NCBI RefSeq assembly: GCF_048544455.1
Contig: NC_133536.1
Span: forward strand, 29,514,152 to 29,578,151
Direction: 5' to 3'
Source: Silene latifolia
Lineage: Eukaryota; Streptophyta; Magnoliopsida; Caryophyllales; Caryophyllaceae
DNA: 64,000 nucleotides
The translations under genes and the position numbers were made by a program. The notes under the pieces were generated by a model that saw nothing but the letters and a program-made list of their open reading frames with translations, had not been told where the DNA came from and ran no database searches. Below, piece after piece: positions 11,885 to 21,853 of this stretch (the stretch's first letter is position 1; every line of letters begins with the position of its first letter).

Positions 11885-14210
11885 TGGGCACAAACGGCAC
11901 CTAAATGAGTTGTACCAAGCCATCAACTTTGTGCCCAAAACAGCGATCCCCGCTTCCACCATCCCCGATATAACCATCGGAAAGAAGGACTACGAAGGAG
12001 TCGTTGCCCCGCACAAAATGACCCGCTTGTAGTCCACCTGGATATAGCCAACCACTTGGTCAAAAGGTGCCCGATTGACACGGCGCCTACACAAACATCA
12101 TGTTCGGGAGTGCTTTCTTAATCTCGGTCCGAAGATTGGAGACTGAGCCCTGCGCGCTAACCCGCTATACATCTTCTCTGGGGCCGGCCTGGTACCTGGG
12201 GTCAATCGGGATCGCGGTGATGTTCGCCAAGCGGACACGGCTAAAAATGTTTTATCTGAGTTCGTGGTTATTGATGGTTCGTCTGCCTACAATGTTCTCA
12301 TAGGCCGAGTCACTTTGAGCGAGGCCGATGCAGTGATGTCCATCCGGGCCCTGACATTGATGTACGTCTCGGACCGGGTGGAAGCACAAAAGCTCGTCTC
12401 AAAGGACGAAAGAGATGAAATAGTCAATGTCCAAGTATCTGCCAGGGGGTGCAACATGCAATACCTCAAAGTGGCGAAGAAGTCGGAGAAAGGGAAGAGC
12501 CCATCCTTGCAGCATGAGGGTGATCCGATGAACACTAACGTCGGCATGGTCGAAGGAGCCGAGACCGAGGAAGTGGAAATTGACCCAGGGCGCACCGTAA
12601 CTGTCGGTGTCGGCCTGGAGCCAAAATTCAGCGCCGATCTCCTAGGCCTACTGAGGAAGAACAAAGATGTCTTCGCATACTCGGCGGAGAGATGCCGGCG
12701 TGAGCGGGAGGTGATCGTTCACAAGCTGAACGTACTCTCCACCGCTCGCCCTGTCAAGCAGAAGATGAGGAACTCCTCAGCCGAGAAGGATGAGGCCATC
12801 AAAGCCGAAGTAGACAAATTGTTAGAGGCGGGCTTTATCATGCCTTGTACTTACCCTGAGTGGCTAGCAAATGTTGTAATGGTGAGGAAGTCATCAGGGG
12901 CGTGGAGGATGTGTGTTGATTTTACCAATCTTAATAAAGCGTGCCCTAAAGATTGCTATCCCTTGCCTCGAATAGATAGTTTAATTGACGCAACGGCAGG
13001 CTACACTATGCTAAGCCTGATAGACGCCTTCTCAGGGTATCATCAGGTATTCATGGCCGAGGAAGACATGCCTAAGTGCGCATTCATCACCGGTAACGGC
13101 ACATACATGTATAAAATGATGTCGTTCGGTTTGAAGAACGCTGGCGCAACTTACACTAGGTTGGTGGACAAAGTGTTTCAAGATAAAAAGGGCGAAACAT
13201 CGAGGCTTACGTCGACGATGCTATTGTAAAAAGCAAGTCTGACAGCGAGCACTTGGCCGATTTGAGCGAAACATTTTGTTCACTAAGGAAATATAAGATG
13301 AAGCTTAACCCAATGAAATGCAACTTCGGTGTCCGGGCCGGCAAGTTCCTCGGCGTGCTTGTCAGTGCCAGGGGAATTGATGCCAATCCAGAGAAAGTCC
13401 AAGCAATACTAGACCTACCGGAGCCGAGAAATCGAAAAGAGGTTATGATGCTGACCGGAAGGATGGCGGCTCTCGCCCGCTTCATCTCTCGGTCGGCCGA
13501 CAAGAGCACTCCGTTCTTTAAAGTGCTGAAAGGGAATAAAGACTTCAGTTGGGGGGAGGAACAGAGCACGCTTTCGTGCAACTCAAAGCTCACCTTCGAC
13601 ACTACCGACCCTTTCCAGGCCGACGCTGGGGAGACGCTATATCTATACTTAGCGATTTACCTCGGCCACGGTCGGTCGTAATCGTCAAGGAAGAAAATAA
13701 GCAGCAACACCCAATTTACTTTATCAGCCATACACTGCTGGCCGCCGAAAGATATTACCCACTAATCGAAAAGGCAGCCCTCGCCGTCGTCGTTGCCGCA
13801 AGGAAACTTAAACCCTACTTCGACGTGCATCCCATGACGGTCTTAACCGACCAGCCATTGGAAAAAGCGTTAGAAAAATTCAAAAAATCCGGCAGACTTA
13901 TCAAATGGGCGGTGGAGCTCTCCGGCTTTGGCATTCAATACAAGCCGAGGCCTTCGATAAAGGGGCAAGCGCTTGCAGACTTCCTGGCTGAGTGCACATA
14001 TCAAGAAGAATCACATCCCGGCGTATGGGAAGTGTATACCGACGGGTCCTCCACGGCGAACAGCTCAAGAGCCGGCATCCTTATCACCAGCCCTAACGGA
14101 GACGAGTTTGAGTACGCCTTGAAGTTTACCTTCTCGGCCTCAAATAACGAATCCGAATATGAGGCGGTGATAATCGGAGTCGAGTTAGCTAGAGTGCCAA
14201 GGAACACATT
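11885..14210 (+). pseudogene. Element D protease, reverse transcriptase and first RNase H
   Basis: The protease region (about 11890-12310) is frameshifted at its active site: the DTG codons near 12077-12085 lack one G compared with element C. Reverse transcriptase spans about 12760-13330, with KSSGAWRMCVDFTNLNKACP, LSLIDAFSGYHQVFM and SFGLKNAGATYTRLVD. The catalytic YVDD near 13212 lies in a different frame after a one-base shift at about 13187. RNase H follows (13680-13990: HPIYFISHTLLAAERYYP, VLTDQPL). Then a second RNase H begins at 14015 (VWEVYTDGSSTANSS, NNESEYEA) and shifts frame near 14205. Known families: Ty3/gypsy RT and Tat dual RNase H. At least five frame breaks make it non-functional. 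Confidence 0.88.
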
Positions 14211-15734
14211 GTGTTGAAGACAGACTCGCTCTTAGTAACTAATCAAATCCGAGGAGAGTATGAGGCTCGAGACGATGGGATGGTAAGGTACCTGGAAAGG
14301 GTAAAAGCTGACACCGCAAAATTGAAATCTTTCCAAATACAGTGCATCCCCAGGTCTAAGAACAACCGAGCCGACGCTCTCTCAAAACTTGTCAGTTCAA
14401 GCATCAAGAATGTCAGTCGAACCGTGCTGGTGGATATCAGAAATGCTAAAAGTATCACTGAGACCGTCGGCATGGTGGCCGACATCGAAACCGAGATGAC
14501 GTGGATGACTCCGGTAATGAAATACAAGCTGACAAAAGAGTTACCGGAGGACCGCAGTCTCTCTCAGAAGATAAGAAGGATCGCCGCAAGGTACTTGGTG
14601 TTCGAAGGAGAATTATACAGAAGGTCCGTCATAAGACCCCTCTTGAAATGTGTCGGCCCAGCCGACGCGGAGCTTATACTGACAGAGATTCACGAAGGCA
14701 TCTGCGGACACCACATGGGGGCGAGAACGCTAGCCCACAAAGCTCTTCGAGCCGGCTACTTCTGGCCTACCATGCTGAAAGATTCCAGGGCCAAAACCAA
14801 GAAATGCAAGAATTGTCAGATGCATGCTCCGGTAATACATGCACCTTCCCGAGACCTGCAACCGGTACTTAGTCCCCTACCATTTGCACAGTGGGGGATG
14901 GATTTATTAGGACCATTTCCGACGGCCTCCGGAGGAAGGAAGTACCTGATCGTCGCCGTTGACTACTTCACCAAATGGGTCGAGGCTGTCGCGGTACCTG
15001 CCAAGACCACGGCGGCCGTAAGAAAGGTGATTTGGGAGAACATCATAACTCGTTTTGGGTTACCCCAAGTCATGGTATTTGACCACGGCCGAGAGTTTTG
15101 GAGTGACATGGTGATGAATTGGCTGGAAGAGCTCGGTATCAAATTCGCATACTCCTCCGTCTGCCACCCTCAGAGCAACGGGCAGGCGGAGGCAGCTAAT
15201 AAAACAATACTGAACGGGTTGAAAAAGAAGGTTGAAGATCTAAAAGGGAGATGGGCTGATGAACTACACGGCGTCTTGTGGTCACTTCGAACCACGGAAA
15301 AGGAAGCAACAGGGTACGGTCCATTCCACCTAGTCTATGGGTCTGAGGCCGTCCTGCCAATTAAAGCAGCGGTGTCGACATTCAGAACGCAAACCTTTAA
15401 CCCAGTCGAAAATGAGGAAGGCCTGAGAGCCTCCCTAGACCTGGTCGAAGAGAGTCGAGATACGGCACGGCTCAACTTGGCAGTATATCAAAACCGAATG
15501 AGAGCATACAACCGTAGGGTCCACAAAAGGGACTTAAGAGTAGGAGATCTAGTCCTAAGAAAGTCGGCCGCAACCAACAAAGGAAACATTCATGGTAAAA
15601 GGACGGCCAACTGGGAAGGACCCTACAGGGTGGTTGAAGAAATGAGGCCGGGGATATACCGGCTGACAGACATGGAGGGAGTGCCTCTAATGAGCCACTG
15701 GAACACAGACAACCTTAGGAAATATTTCATATAG
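14211..15734 (+). CDS. Element D end of second RNase H plus integrase
   Basis: A 507-codon open frame. It starts within the second RNase H (LKTDSLLVTNQIRG, NNRADALSKL). The integrase follows: HHCC zinc domain (HEGICGHHM...CKNCQMHAPV, about 14690-14830); core with WGMDLLGPFPTASGGRK (first Asp), VFDHGREFWSD (second Asp) and HPQSNGQAEAANKTI (Glu), about 14890-15210; C-terminal region with LRKSAATNKGNIHGK and an end at RKYFI. The integrase joins element cDNA to chromosomal DNA. This is the only pol part with an undamaged frame. It would normally be released from a Gag-Pol polyprotein, so the apparent ATG at 14211 is not a natural start. Confidence 0.88.
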   Translation: MLKTDSLLVTNQIRGEYEARDDGMVRYLERVKADTAKLKSFQIQCIPRSKNNRADALSKLVSSSIKNVSRTVLVDIRNAKSITETVGMVADIETEMTWMTPVMKYKLTKELPEDRSLSQKIRRIAARYLVFEGELYRRSVIRPLLKCVGPADAELILTEIHEGICGHHMGARTLAHKALRAGYFWPTMLKDSRAKTKKCKNCQMHAPVIHAPSRDLQPVLSPLPFAQWGMDLLGPFPTASGGRKYLIVAVDYFTKWVEAVAVPAKTTAAVRKVIWENIITRFGLPQVMVFDHGREFWSDMVMNWLEELGIKFAYSSVCHPQSNGQAEAANKTILNGLKKKVEDLKGRWADELHGVLWSLRTTEKEATGYGPFHLVYGSEAVLPIKAAVSTFRTQTFNPVENEEGLRASLDLVEESRDTARLNLAVYQNRMRAYNRRVHKRDLRVGDLVLRKSAATNKGNIHGKRTANWEGPYRVVEEMRPGIYRLTDMEGVPLMSHWNTDNLRKYFI

Positions 15735-16653
15735 CGGCGGAGGTGTCCGAGACCGTTGTGGGCACCCCAACGCGTGGTTATATCTAATGAAGAGTGATCC
15801 AAGTTTTCCATCAAAATGAAGAGTCCCCTCCGTAGTCGTACCAAGGTAGACGCCAAGACCAAAGCCGGGCAGTCACTAGTAGACGCCACGGCCAAAGCCA
15901 GGCAGTCACTACAATGGCAGTTGATACTCGCGAAAGCGACCAACATGCTTAGTAGACGCCAGCCGGGCAGTCACTACAAATGCAGTTGATACTCGCGAAA
16001 GCAACCAACATGCTTAAGAACGTATGAGTACAGTTGAGAACGCAAATCGATCGCCCCCGCCAATCCGGAGTGGCAGAGGAAGCGATCAATATGTCTATAG
16101 ATACGAACGCTGTCGAGCCGTAACCTCGATTGCCTCGGCCAAAGCCGGGAGTGACGAGGAAACGACCGATACGCTAACATGTTCACAACAGTAGTTGGGA
16201 AGCGCAAATCTGACCGCCTCGGCTAAGACCGGGAGTGGAGGAGGAAGCGACCGACATGCCAACATGTTTAAAAACGTTTAAGTACAGTTGAGATACGCAA
16301 TCTAACTGCCTCGGCCAAGCCGAAGGTAAAACAAAAAAGCGCTCAATATGTTAAAAACGTAAGAAGACAACTCAATGGAGAATGAGATCAAAGCCTCGAC
16401 CAAGCCGAAGGCAAATAGACAAACTTTATTAAAAATGTTTACAGGTGGGGCAAAACAAAGTCGACGGCCGTCCCCATAGGGATAGCCTAAACACAACCTA
16501 CCAAAGTTTAACAAAAAAAGAAGGAACAGCAAAAATTACAACATATCAGACTTGAAGCGCCAAAAGGATGGCAGGGAGGAAAGACTCAATAGTTGGCCCC
16601 GAACAGTTGTCGTCCGAAGGACCGGGTGAATCCGGTGACGACCGCCCGTCTCC
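15735..16653. repeat. Element D spacer with degenerate repeats
   Basis: Non-coding. Short motifs recur: 'gccgggcagtcactac', 'gttgatactcgcgaaagc' (twice, 15922 and 15986), 'ctcggccaaagccgggag'. The same position in element C holds a clean array of about 142 bp units with 'tcggccaaagccgagagcga', so this looks like a decayed relative. The 3' untranslated region of Tat elements is known to be variable and repeat-rich. Confidence 0.6.
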
Positions 16654-18086
16654 CTATGCTTGTTGCTGCTCGCCACCGGCAGCAGTAGTAGCATCACCAA
16701 CGGTGGGCGGCCCAGAGGAAAGCTTGGCAGCTTCACTTGACTTTGCCCTCTCAGCCTCCTCTCTGGCCTCCTTCACCTTAGCATCCCGGGCCGCCTTCTC
16801 CGCAGCCTCCTGAGCGGCCTTCGCCGACTTCGCCTCATCCGCGGCCTTGGCCTCCGTAGCACCGGCCTTCTCATCCGTGGCGGTCAAAATCTTGCCACGG
16901 GAAGGAGCCTTCAGGAAGGAGCTCTTTAATTGCATCCCTGGTAGCATCTTCAGCTTGGTTCCGGTACCGGGCACACATGTCAGGGATGATGACGGTCTTC
17001 AGCATCTCAATATCCTTCTCCCTCTGAGCAAGGATAGCCTTTCTACCCTTGTGCTCCTTCGCCTCGGCCGAATGCAGGGACTTCCATCTCTCCTTCTGCT
17101 CAACCATGGCCTTATAGCCGCCCTCAAATGTGTCTTTCTCCTCCCGCAGCTTGGCGACGTCAGACAGCGCAGACTCAATCTTGGCCCTCTCGGCCAGGAC
17201 CAGCTTCTCAGCTTCCTCCTTAAGCTTTCGCTCAGCGAGGAAGTCCTTCATGGCGGCCTGGAAGTCCTTCTTAATCCTCTCGGCCTCCTTCTTGGAAGCG
17301 GCAAGCTCAAGCCTAAGCCGTTCGAGCGCAGGAGCTGCTTGAGCCATGAGCTTTTCTTGCTCGATAATATGAGCGCCGGCTAGTTCAGCCCACTTCACCA
17401 GCCTCTTGGACAACCTTATGCCTTCCGCCCTAAGCTGAGCGGGGGAAACCTTCTGGGATGAGGAGTCGGCGGTGACATTTCTATCGCCCTCTGCACAGGC
17501 TGCTTCTCCAATTGCTGTTCAGTGAGAACGACAGCCGGCGACGGCTGATCTACAAAAAACCCAGACAAAGCATCCATGTCAACATTCATTGACATGTCGG
17601 AGAGTCTGTCATCATAAATGCCTAAAGAACCTGCTAAATCCGAGCCATAGGTTAGATCCGTACCAGTCCTGGTCTTCTTGGACAGAGGGCCGGCTGACCC
17701 CTTCTCTTTCCCTGCCTCGGTAACAGCAGCAGCAGGCGTTGTTTCCTTCCTCTTATTTGAAGGAGGAGGACACTCCAGAACGGTGAAGTCCTCTTCAACA
17801 TTGACGACCATCTGCTCCTTTTGGACTGCGGGGATTGGAGATCGAGTGGGGGTTGACGTCGTAGCCGCCGTAGACGTTGTTTTTGGTCTCCGGCGCGGCA
17901 CGTTACCGCCGATCTCCGCTTGAGCCACCGCCACATCCATTGCCTTCATCGCCTGCTCCATAAGTTCGTGAGGGGCTGGTCTGCGATCACGTGGCGCGAC
18001 CTTAGGATGCAGCTCAACAACTCTCCCGTCCCGGTCAAGTCCCAACTTGTTTAGAATGGAGACGGAGAAATCCCGGCCAAATCGAT
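16654..18086 (-). pseudogene. Element D antisense gene, exon 2
   Basis: It starts after a TTGCAG acceptor (18092-18087) and reads DRFGRDFSVSILNKLGL. Then come a low-complexity Pro/Thr/Lys region, an acidic stretch (YGSDLAGSLGIYDDRLSD) and a long coiled coil rich in Glu/Lys/Ala (17413-16900). An Ala-rich tail ends GGEQQQA at 16654. A one-base shift near 17490 breaks the frame before the coiled coil, and another frame change precedes the tail. Exon 2 of element C is open across the first break, so D is the damaged copy there. The protein's role is unknown; the coiled coil suggests self-association. Confidence 0.7.
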
Positions 18087-18186
18087 CTGCAAGAGACAAA
18101 GTCAACAGTTAAGCAAAGGAAGTAAACCAAGACTCAAATACAGAAGCATAAAAAGCAAGGGTGGGCCTCACACCGACCCCACTCAC

Positions 18187-19147
18187 CCTGACCGAGGGCC
18201 GGTATGAGGCCGACGTGACAAAGCGGCTCGTCTTGAAGGAAGATCTGCGTCGGAGACATCCATCCCTTTGGCGTGCCATCCCTCTCAGCCTCGAACAGGC
18301 TCGTTGCCCGCTCTTCGTCCTCCTTAAGATAGACCTTCTTGGCGTCCATCTTAATCTTATTCCGGGAGACATATCTATCATGCTCCCCCTGACTCTCACA
18401 CCGCAAATTGACGCGGCGCTGGAAGGACCGGGGCAGTGGATAGTCCTCCGGAACCTCAACGTATACCCACCGCCCCTTCCAGTCCTTGCAAGATGTCAGC
18501 TTGGAAACGGTGACATAACCCGGCTCGGTCTGCACGCTGTACCACCCCGAGCCGCCTAGGGTAGTCTGCCGAAGATGGTGAAGCCGGCGGAAAAGGTTCA
18601 CCATTGGGGCCTCCCCTTTAAAAAGACAAAGCCATACAAAGCCAATAATCGTCCTAATGGCCAACGGATGCAGTTGTGCCACGACGACATTCATGGCTTT
18701 AATTATGGCCACGACGTGTTCATTAAGAGGAAATCGGAGCCCATACTCCAGATGCCTGATGTACACGCCGATACAGCCTTCGGGAGGGCAACAGACCACC
18801 TAATCACCCTCAGGGATAACAATTCTATACCCCCTGCCGAAGGAGTAATGGTCTTCAAAAAGTTCAGGACCGGAACAACTAGCGAACTTGTTCGTCCAAA
18901 CACGATCGGGTTTAATCGAGCAGGCTTCGCCGTGCCACAAGAACTGCGGCCTCTCTACATCAGAATGGGTCCTTTCCTCATCATCATCATCATCAAAACC
19001 CTCCAAAAATTTCTCATCAACTTCAGGAGAAGGCGACAAGCGCCCCCCGAACCCTATCGGGGTGACAACCAGTGGCTCTTGTTCATCAGGATGCGGCGGT
19101 TCGCCCCCCGGAGTAGAGGTACTAGGAAGAGCATCAGCGGCAGACAT
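18187..19147 (-). pseudogene. Element D antisense gene, exon 1 (gypsy-type Transposase_28-like)
   Basis: ATG at 19147-19145 (MSAADALPSTSTPGG). An acidic run (FDDDDDEERTHSD) precedes a region resembling the Pfam 'putative gypsy type transposon' domain (PF04195): CCPPEGCIGVYIRHLEYG, LRFPLNEHVVAIIKAM, VGFVWLC-like IIGFVWLCLFKG and VNLFRRLHHL. An in-frame TAG at 18802-18800 divides it; element C has TAG at the same codon. The exon ends at a CAGG/GTGAGT donor (intron 18186-18087, 100 bp), giving a phase-1 join to exon 2. The order TATA box, exon 1, intron, exon 2 is shared with element C. In Tat elements such additional antisense ORFs are known; their function is not. Confidence 0.72.
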
Positions 19148-19328
19148 GGTGACAACAATTAATCAACAAGTAAAAAGGTGGGGAAAAATTTGTTTGTTTA
19201 CCTTGGAAGAAAGTGTTACGCCGAGTAACGCTTCGAAAACTAGAGAGAAGTTTCTTCGAAAAAGACTAGAGAGAGGAAATTTTTTGAGAAAATGAAGTTT
19301 GATGGTCAAAATGAGGGGCTAACTGCTC

Positions 19329-19336
19329 TATTTATA
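19329..19336 (-). promoter_or_regulatory. TATA box of the element D antisense gene
   Basis: On the minus strand this reads TATAAATAG, about 180 bp upstream of the exon 1 ATG. Element C has the same box at the same relative place (34431-34438). Between box and ATG both copies have a possible 5' UTR intron donor, AAGGTAAACAAAC (near 19203 and 34303). Confidence 0.6.
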
Positions 19337-19737
19337 GAGCAAAGCCCATTCAGTGGACCAATCAGAGCAAAGCCCATGAAGCGTCCACCAATCAGCACTA
19401 AGCCACGTGTCAAGCATGCAGCCACGGAAGGTCAATCGACATACAGTGATGAATCTTCTTCGACACGCTCCTTGGTATCCACTTGCTAACGGCCAGCTGA
19501 TCAACCAAGCTTGGCAGCACCGGCCGGGGGCAACCAAAAGCACACGGCACCCTCAACCTTGGTCTCGGCCAGCGCCATTTTCTTTTCCACATCGGATGTC
19601 CATTACACAACCATGTGGAGGGGGGATATGGTACGCGGCCGAATGAACCAAGCCGAGGAAGAAGTTCAACATGCACAGAATACGCTCAACACTCATCGAA
19701 GGTCCATACCACGGCATAGACTACGCTGGGGGCAAAT

Positions 19738-20322
19738 TGATGGGGCATATTCTGCACCCGCTGACCGAGTCAACATATTGAGCAAGGTCAAAAAGCTAAA
19801 AGACAGCAAGTCAACGTATTGACAGCCTAACCGACAAAGCCTGTCGGCCTGTCACTTGGGTCTCGGTCTCGGTAACTAGCCGGCCGAGAGGCATATCCGC
19901 GTACTCACATCCAGTCCCTCGACATGGAGTCAACCAGGCCTGCCGTCCCGACATGGGTCCCTCGGCCGAGGGTAAGATAGTCTTTTCATCTGCTAGCCAC
20001 TTGGCCACTACGTGACAAAAGGTGAAAGTCTATAAATACTCCACTTCTCTCATTGAGAAAAGGATCCCAAAAACTATCCGAAAAACATCTAATAATCTGG
20101 TATAAACTCCCTTATTTCTCTACAATATACTTTGCCAAGTTAACACACAACTTATCTCTTTAAGTTTACTGACTTGAGCGTCGGAGTGAGTACGCTCGGT
20201 ACCAAGCCGAGCCCTCAGTTTGTTCATCTTTACAGGAGAGAGCGAAAGGAAGAGACAAGCAAACGACGTCATTCTACAAGCTTAAGTGGTCATAATCCTG
20301 CTCCGGAATCACATCCGGAACA
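19738..20322 (+). repeat. Element D 3' LTR
   Basis: 585 bp, preceded by the purine-rich tract CTGGGGGCAAAT (19726-19737), the plus-strand primer. It ends ATCCGGAACA, followed by the duplicated target GATAG. Confidence 0.92.
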
Positions 20323-20342
20323 GATAGATTTGGGCCATGCAT
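20323..20342 (-). pseudogene. Mariner transposase, 5' end (separated piece)
   Basis: On the minus strand an ATG at 20342-20340 opens MHGPNLS. After removing the gypsy element and one GATAG copy this joins in frame to NDDRHRIG at 9623 and below. It proves that element D landed in the coding sequence near its start codon. Confidence 0.8.
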
Positions 20343-20773
20343 TTTTTGATTAATGTTTGTAAATTTATTATGTTTTTTACAGCCTTTTTATTGTTGATAT
20401 TTTTTCATTCAACTTGTGACTAACAGTTTTTTGAAGTGAAGAATATGGAAGAGAAGAGGAATATGGAATAAAAGTTGTAAATTATGTAGTCTATGTAGGG
20501 AAATGTAATCATATATCCTGTGTACTAATTTAGGGAACCAAGGTTTTTAGGGGGAACATTTATGACTATTTAAATTTTCCCCTCATTGTATTTTGGAGGG
20601 AAATGAAAAGGTTGATGTGTACTTAATTAACTTAACCATTCTATTAAGCATTTCAGTTTACAAGCTTAATCAAGCCCCACTTGCATCTTCTTGAATACTT
20701 TTTCATTCTTTAATCAACACCCTTAAACCTTGTGCAAAATGGAATGGGGTGAAATAGATAAGTGGAGGGAGTA

Positions 20774-20813
20774 GTGTATATATATGTGATACACACCCTT
20801 TCATAATCTAGGA
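20774..20813 (-). repeat. Copia LTR, second part
   Basis: This resumes the LTR that starts at 5144 (gtgtatatatatgtgatacacaccc...tctaggat). The right boundary is approximate; the similarity to the copy at 24474-24676 ends near 20813. Confidence 0.55.
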
Positions 20814-20820
20814 TGTATGA

Positions 20821-20945
20821 ATGAATCATCTAGATTCATAGTACATACATTATGCATGAATGATCTAGATTCATAGTACATACAATATTCATGAATAATC
20901 TATATTCATGGTATTAACTAAATGCATGAACCTAAATGTATCTAG
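20821..20945. repeat. 35 bp tandem repeat with palindromic core
   Basis: Three units start at 20821, 20856 and 20891, with a partial fourth at 20926. Each begins ATGAATNATCTAGATTCAT, a near-perfect palindrome. Units 1 and 2 are almost identical; unit 3 has diverged. Confidence 0.85.
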
Positions 20946-21483
20946 AAAAGTCTCATTATTTTAATAGCCATTGTAGTAGGTATCCTAGTTTATTATAACG
21001 ATTAGTGAGTAAGTCAATGCGGTTTTAAAAATAGTACAAAAGCACAAAATAAAATGTATACGAGTAATAAGCATTTGTTGGTAATAAATTTATAAAACGG
21101 TTGTACAAGAAATCGTTCTTTTAAATTATGAGTTGAAAGAACTGTTATATATGAGAGGAACACTTAAGAGAACCGCTATATAAAAAACCGTTATTGTATT
21201 CGATTACTTTTAGCATGGTTTGTTATAACAAATTAGCCAGGTAGTTACAATAGTTATTAACTTGAAATCGTTATAATTCAAAAGTTAAAGCTTACAAAAC
21301 CACATACAATTGACTTATTAAGCATTTAAATATGCTCCAAGATGAATTCGATAAGGACATGCCATAAGCCCATAACCAATAGTGCAATAAAACGCTTGAT
21401 GCTTGATGTCAGACAACTTACTTAACCAGCAACAAAAAGAAATTCTAATTTGCCATGAAAATAAATTTGAGACGTGAGATCAA
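20946..21483. other. AT-rich intergenic sequence
   Basis: No coding potential is seen. Some imperfect inverted motifs occur (aaaccg/cggtt types at 21095-21190), which could be a decayed MITE, but no clear terminal repeat or target duplication was found. Confidence 0.5.
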
Positions 21484-21488
21484 TACAA

Positions 21489-21710
21489 TGTTAGAGATAA
21501 TTAATTAGGAGATATTATTCTACATATCTTTTGGTTATTTCTCTCCTAATTAGCTCCTACAATTATGCTAGAATATGCTATATATTAGGATGTATATCAT
21601 GTATTTAGAAAACAAATAAATCATCTTTGACCTTGTAATCCTAGCTTAATTTGTATAAATAGATTAGGTTGTAATATTTTTATTTATCATTCAATCAATA
21701 TACTTTCACA
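21489..21710 (+). mobile_element. Solo copia-type LTR upstream of the P450
   Basis: 222 bp, starting TGTTAGAGATAATT and ending ATACTTTCACA, with 5 bp duplications TACAA at 21484-21488 and 21711-21715. It contains a TATA box (TATAAATAG, 21654-21662) followed by a pyrimidine-rich R-like region. No primer-binding site or internal domain follows, so this is a solo LTR left by recombination. It ends 143 bp before the P450 start codon and has the same orientation as the gene. Confidence 0.85.
21654..21662 (+). promoter_or_regulatory. TATA box (within the solo LTR) for the P450
   Basis: TATAAATAG lies 192 bp upstream of the P450 ATG. No equally good TATA box is visible between the LTR and the ATG. 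Use by the P450 is inferred from position only. Confidence 0.5.
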
Positions 21711-21853
21711 TACAAACCATCCTTTCTTTTTCTCCAAGCTCAATTAAAAACGACTCTTTCAAAGGAAAGTTCCATTACTAATACTTAATTAACACCATCC
21801 ATGCTTATGTAAATTACAGTACATTTCTAGTTAACCTCCTCAAAAATCCCAAA

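Larger units (their letters stand above)
9629..20322 (+). mobile_element. Tat-lineage Ty3/gypsy retrotransposon (element D)
   Basis: 10,694 bp with LTRs 9629-10214 and 19738-20322 (586 and 585 bp), TSD GATAG at 9624-9628 and 20323-20327, a primer-binding site at 10217 and a purine tract before the 3' LTR. It carries gag, protease, reverse transcriptase, RNase H, a second RNase H, integrase, and a large antisense gene between integrase and the 3' LTR. The second RNase H and the antisense gene are known traits of the plant Tat (Ogre/Retand) group. By eye the LTRs differ by about 12 substitutions and one indel. Every enzymatic domain is present, but gag-pro-RT has several frameshifts, so this copy is probably inactive. 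Confidence 0.93.
5992..20771 (-). mobile_element. Mariner-like element (DD39D), split by a gypsy element
   Basis: The terminal inverted repeats start CTCCCTCCA and share CTATTTtCACCCCATT (left 5992-6030, right 20771-20735 reversed). TA dinucleotides flank both ends (5990-5991, 20772-20773), the normal Tc1/mariner target. After removing the gypsy insertion (9629-20322 plus one 5 bp duplicate) the element is about 4.08 kb, within the plant mariner range. It carries a minus-strand transposase starting near the right end and plus-strand open segments near the left end, pointing towards each other. It is inactive: the transposase has four in-frame stops and is physically split. Confidence 0.88.
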
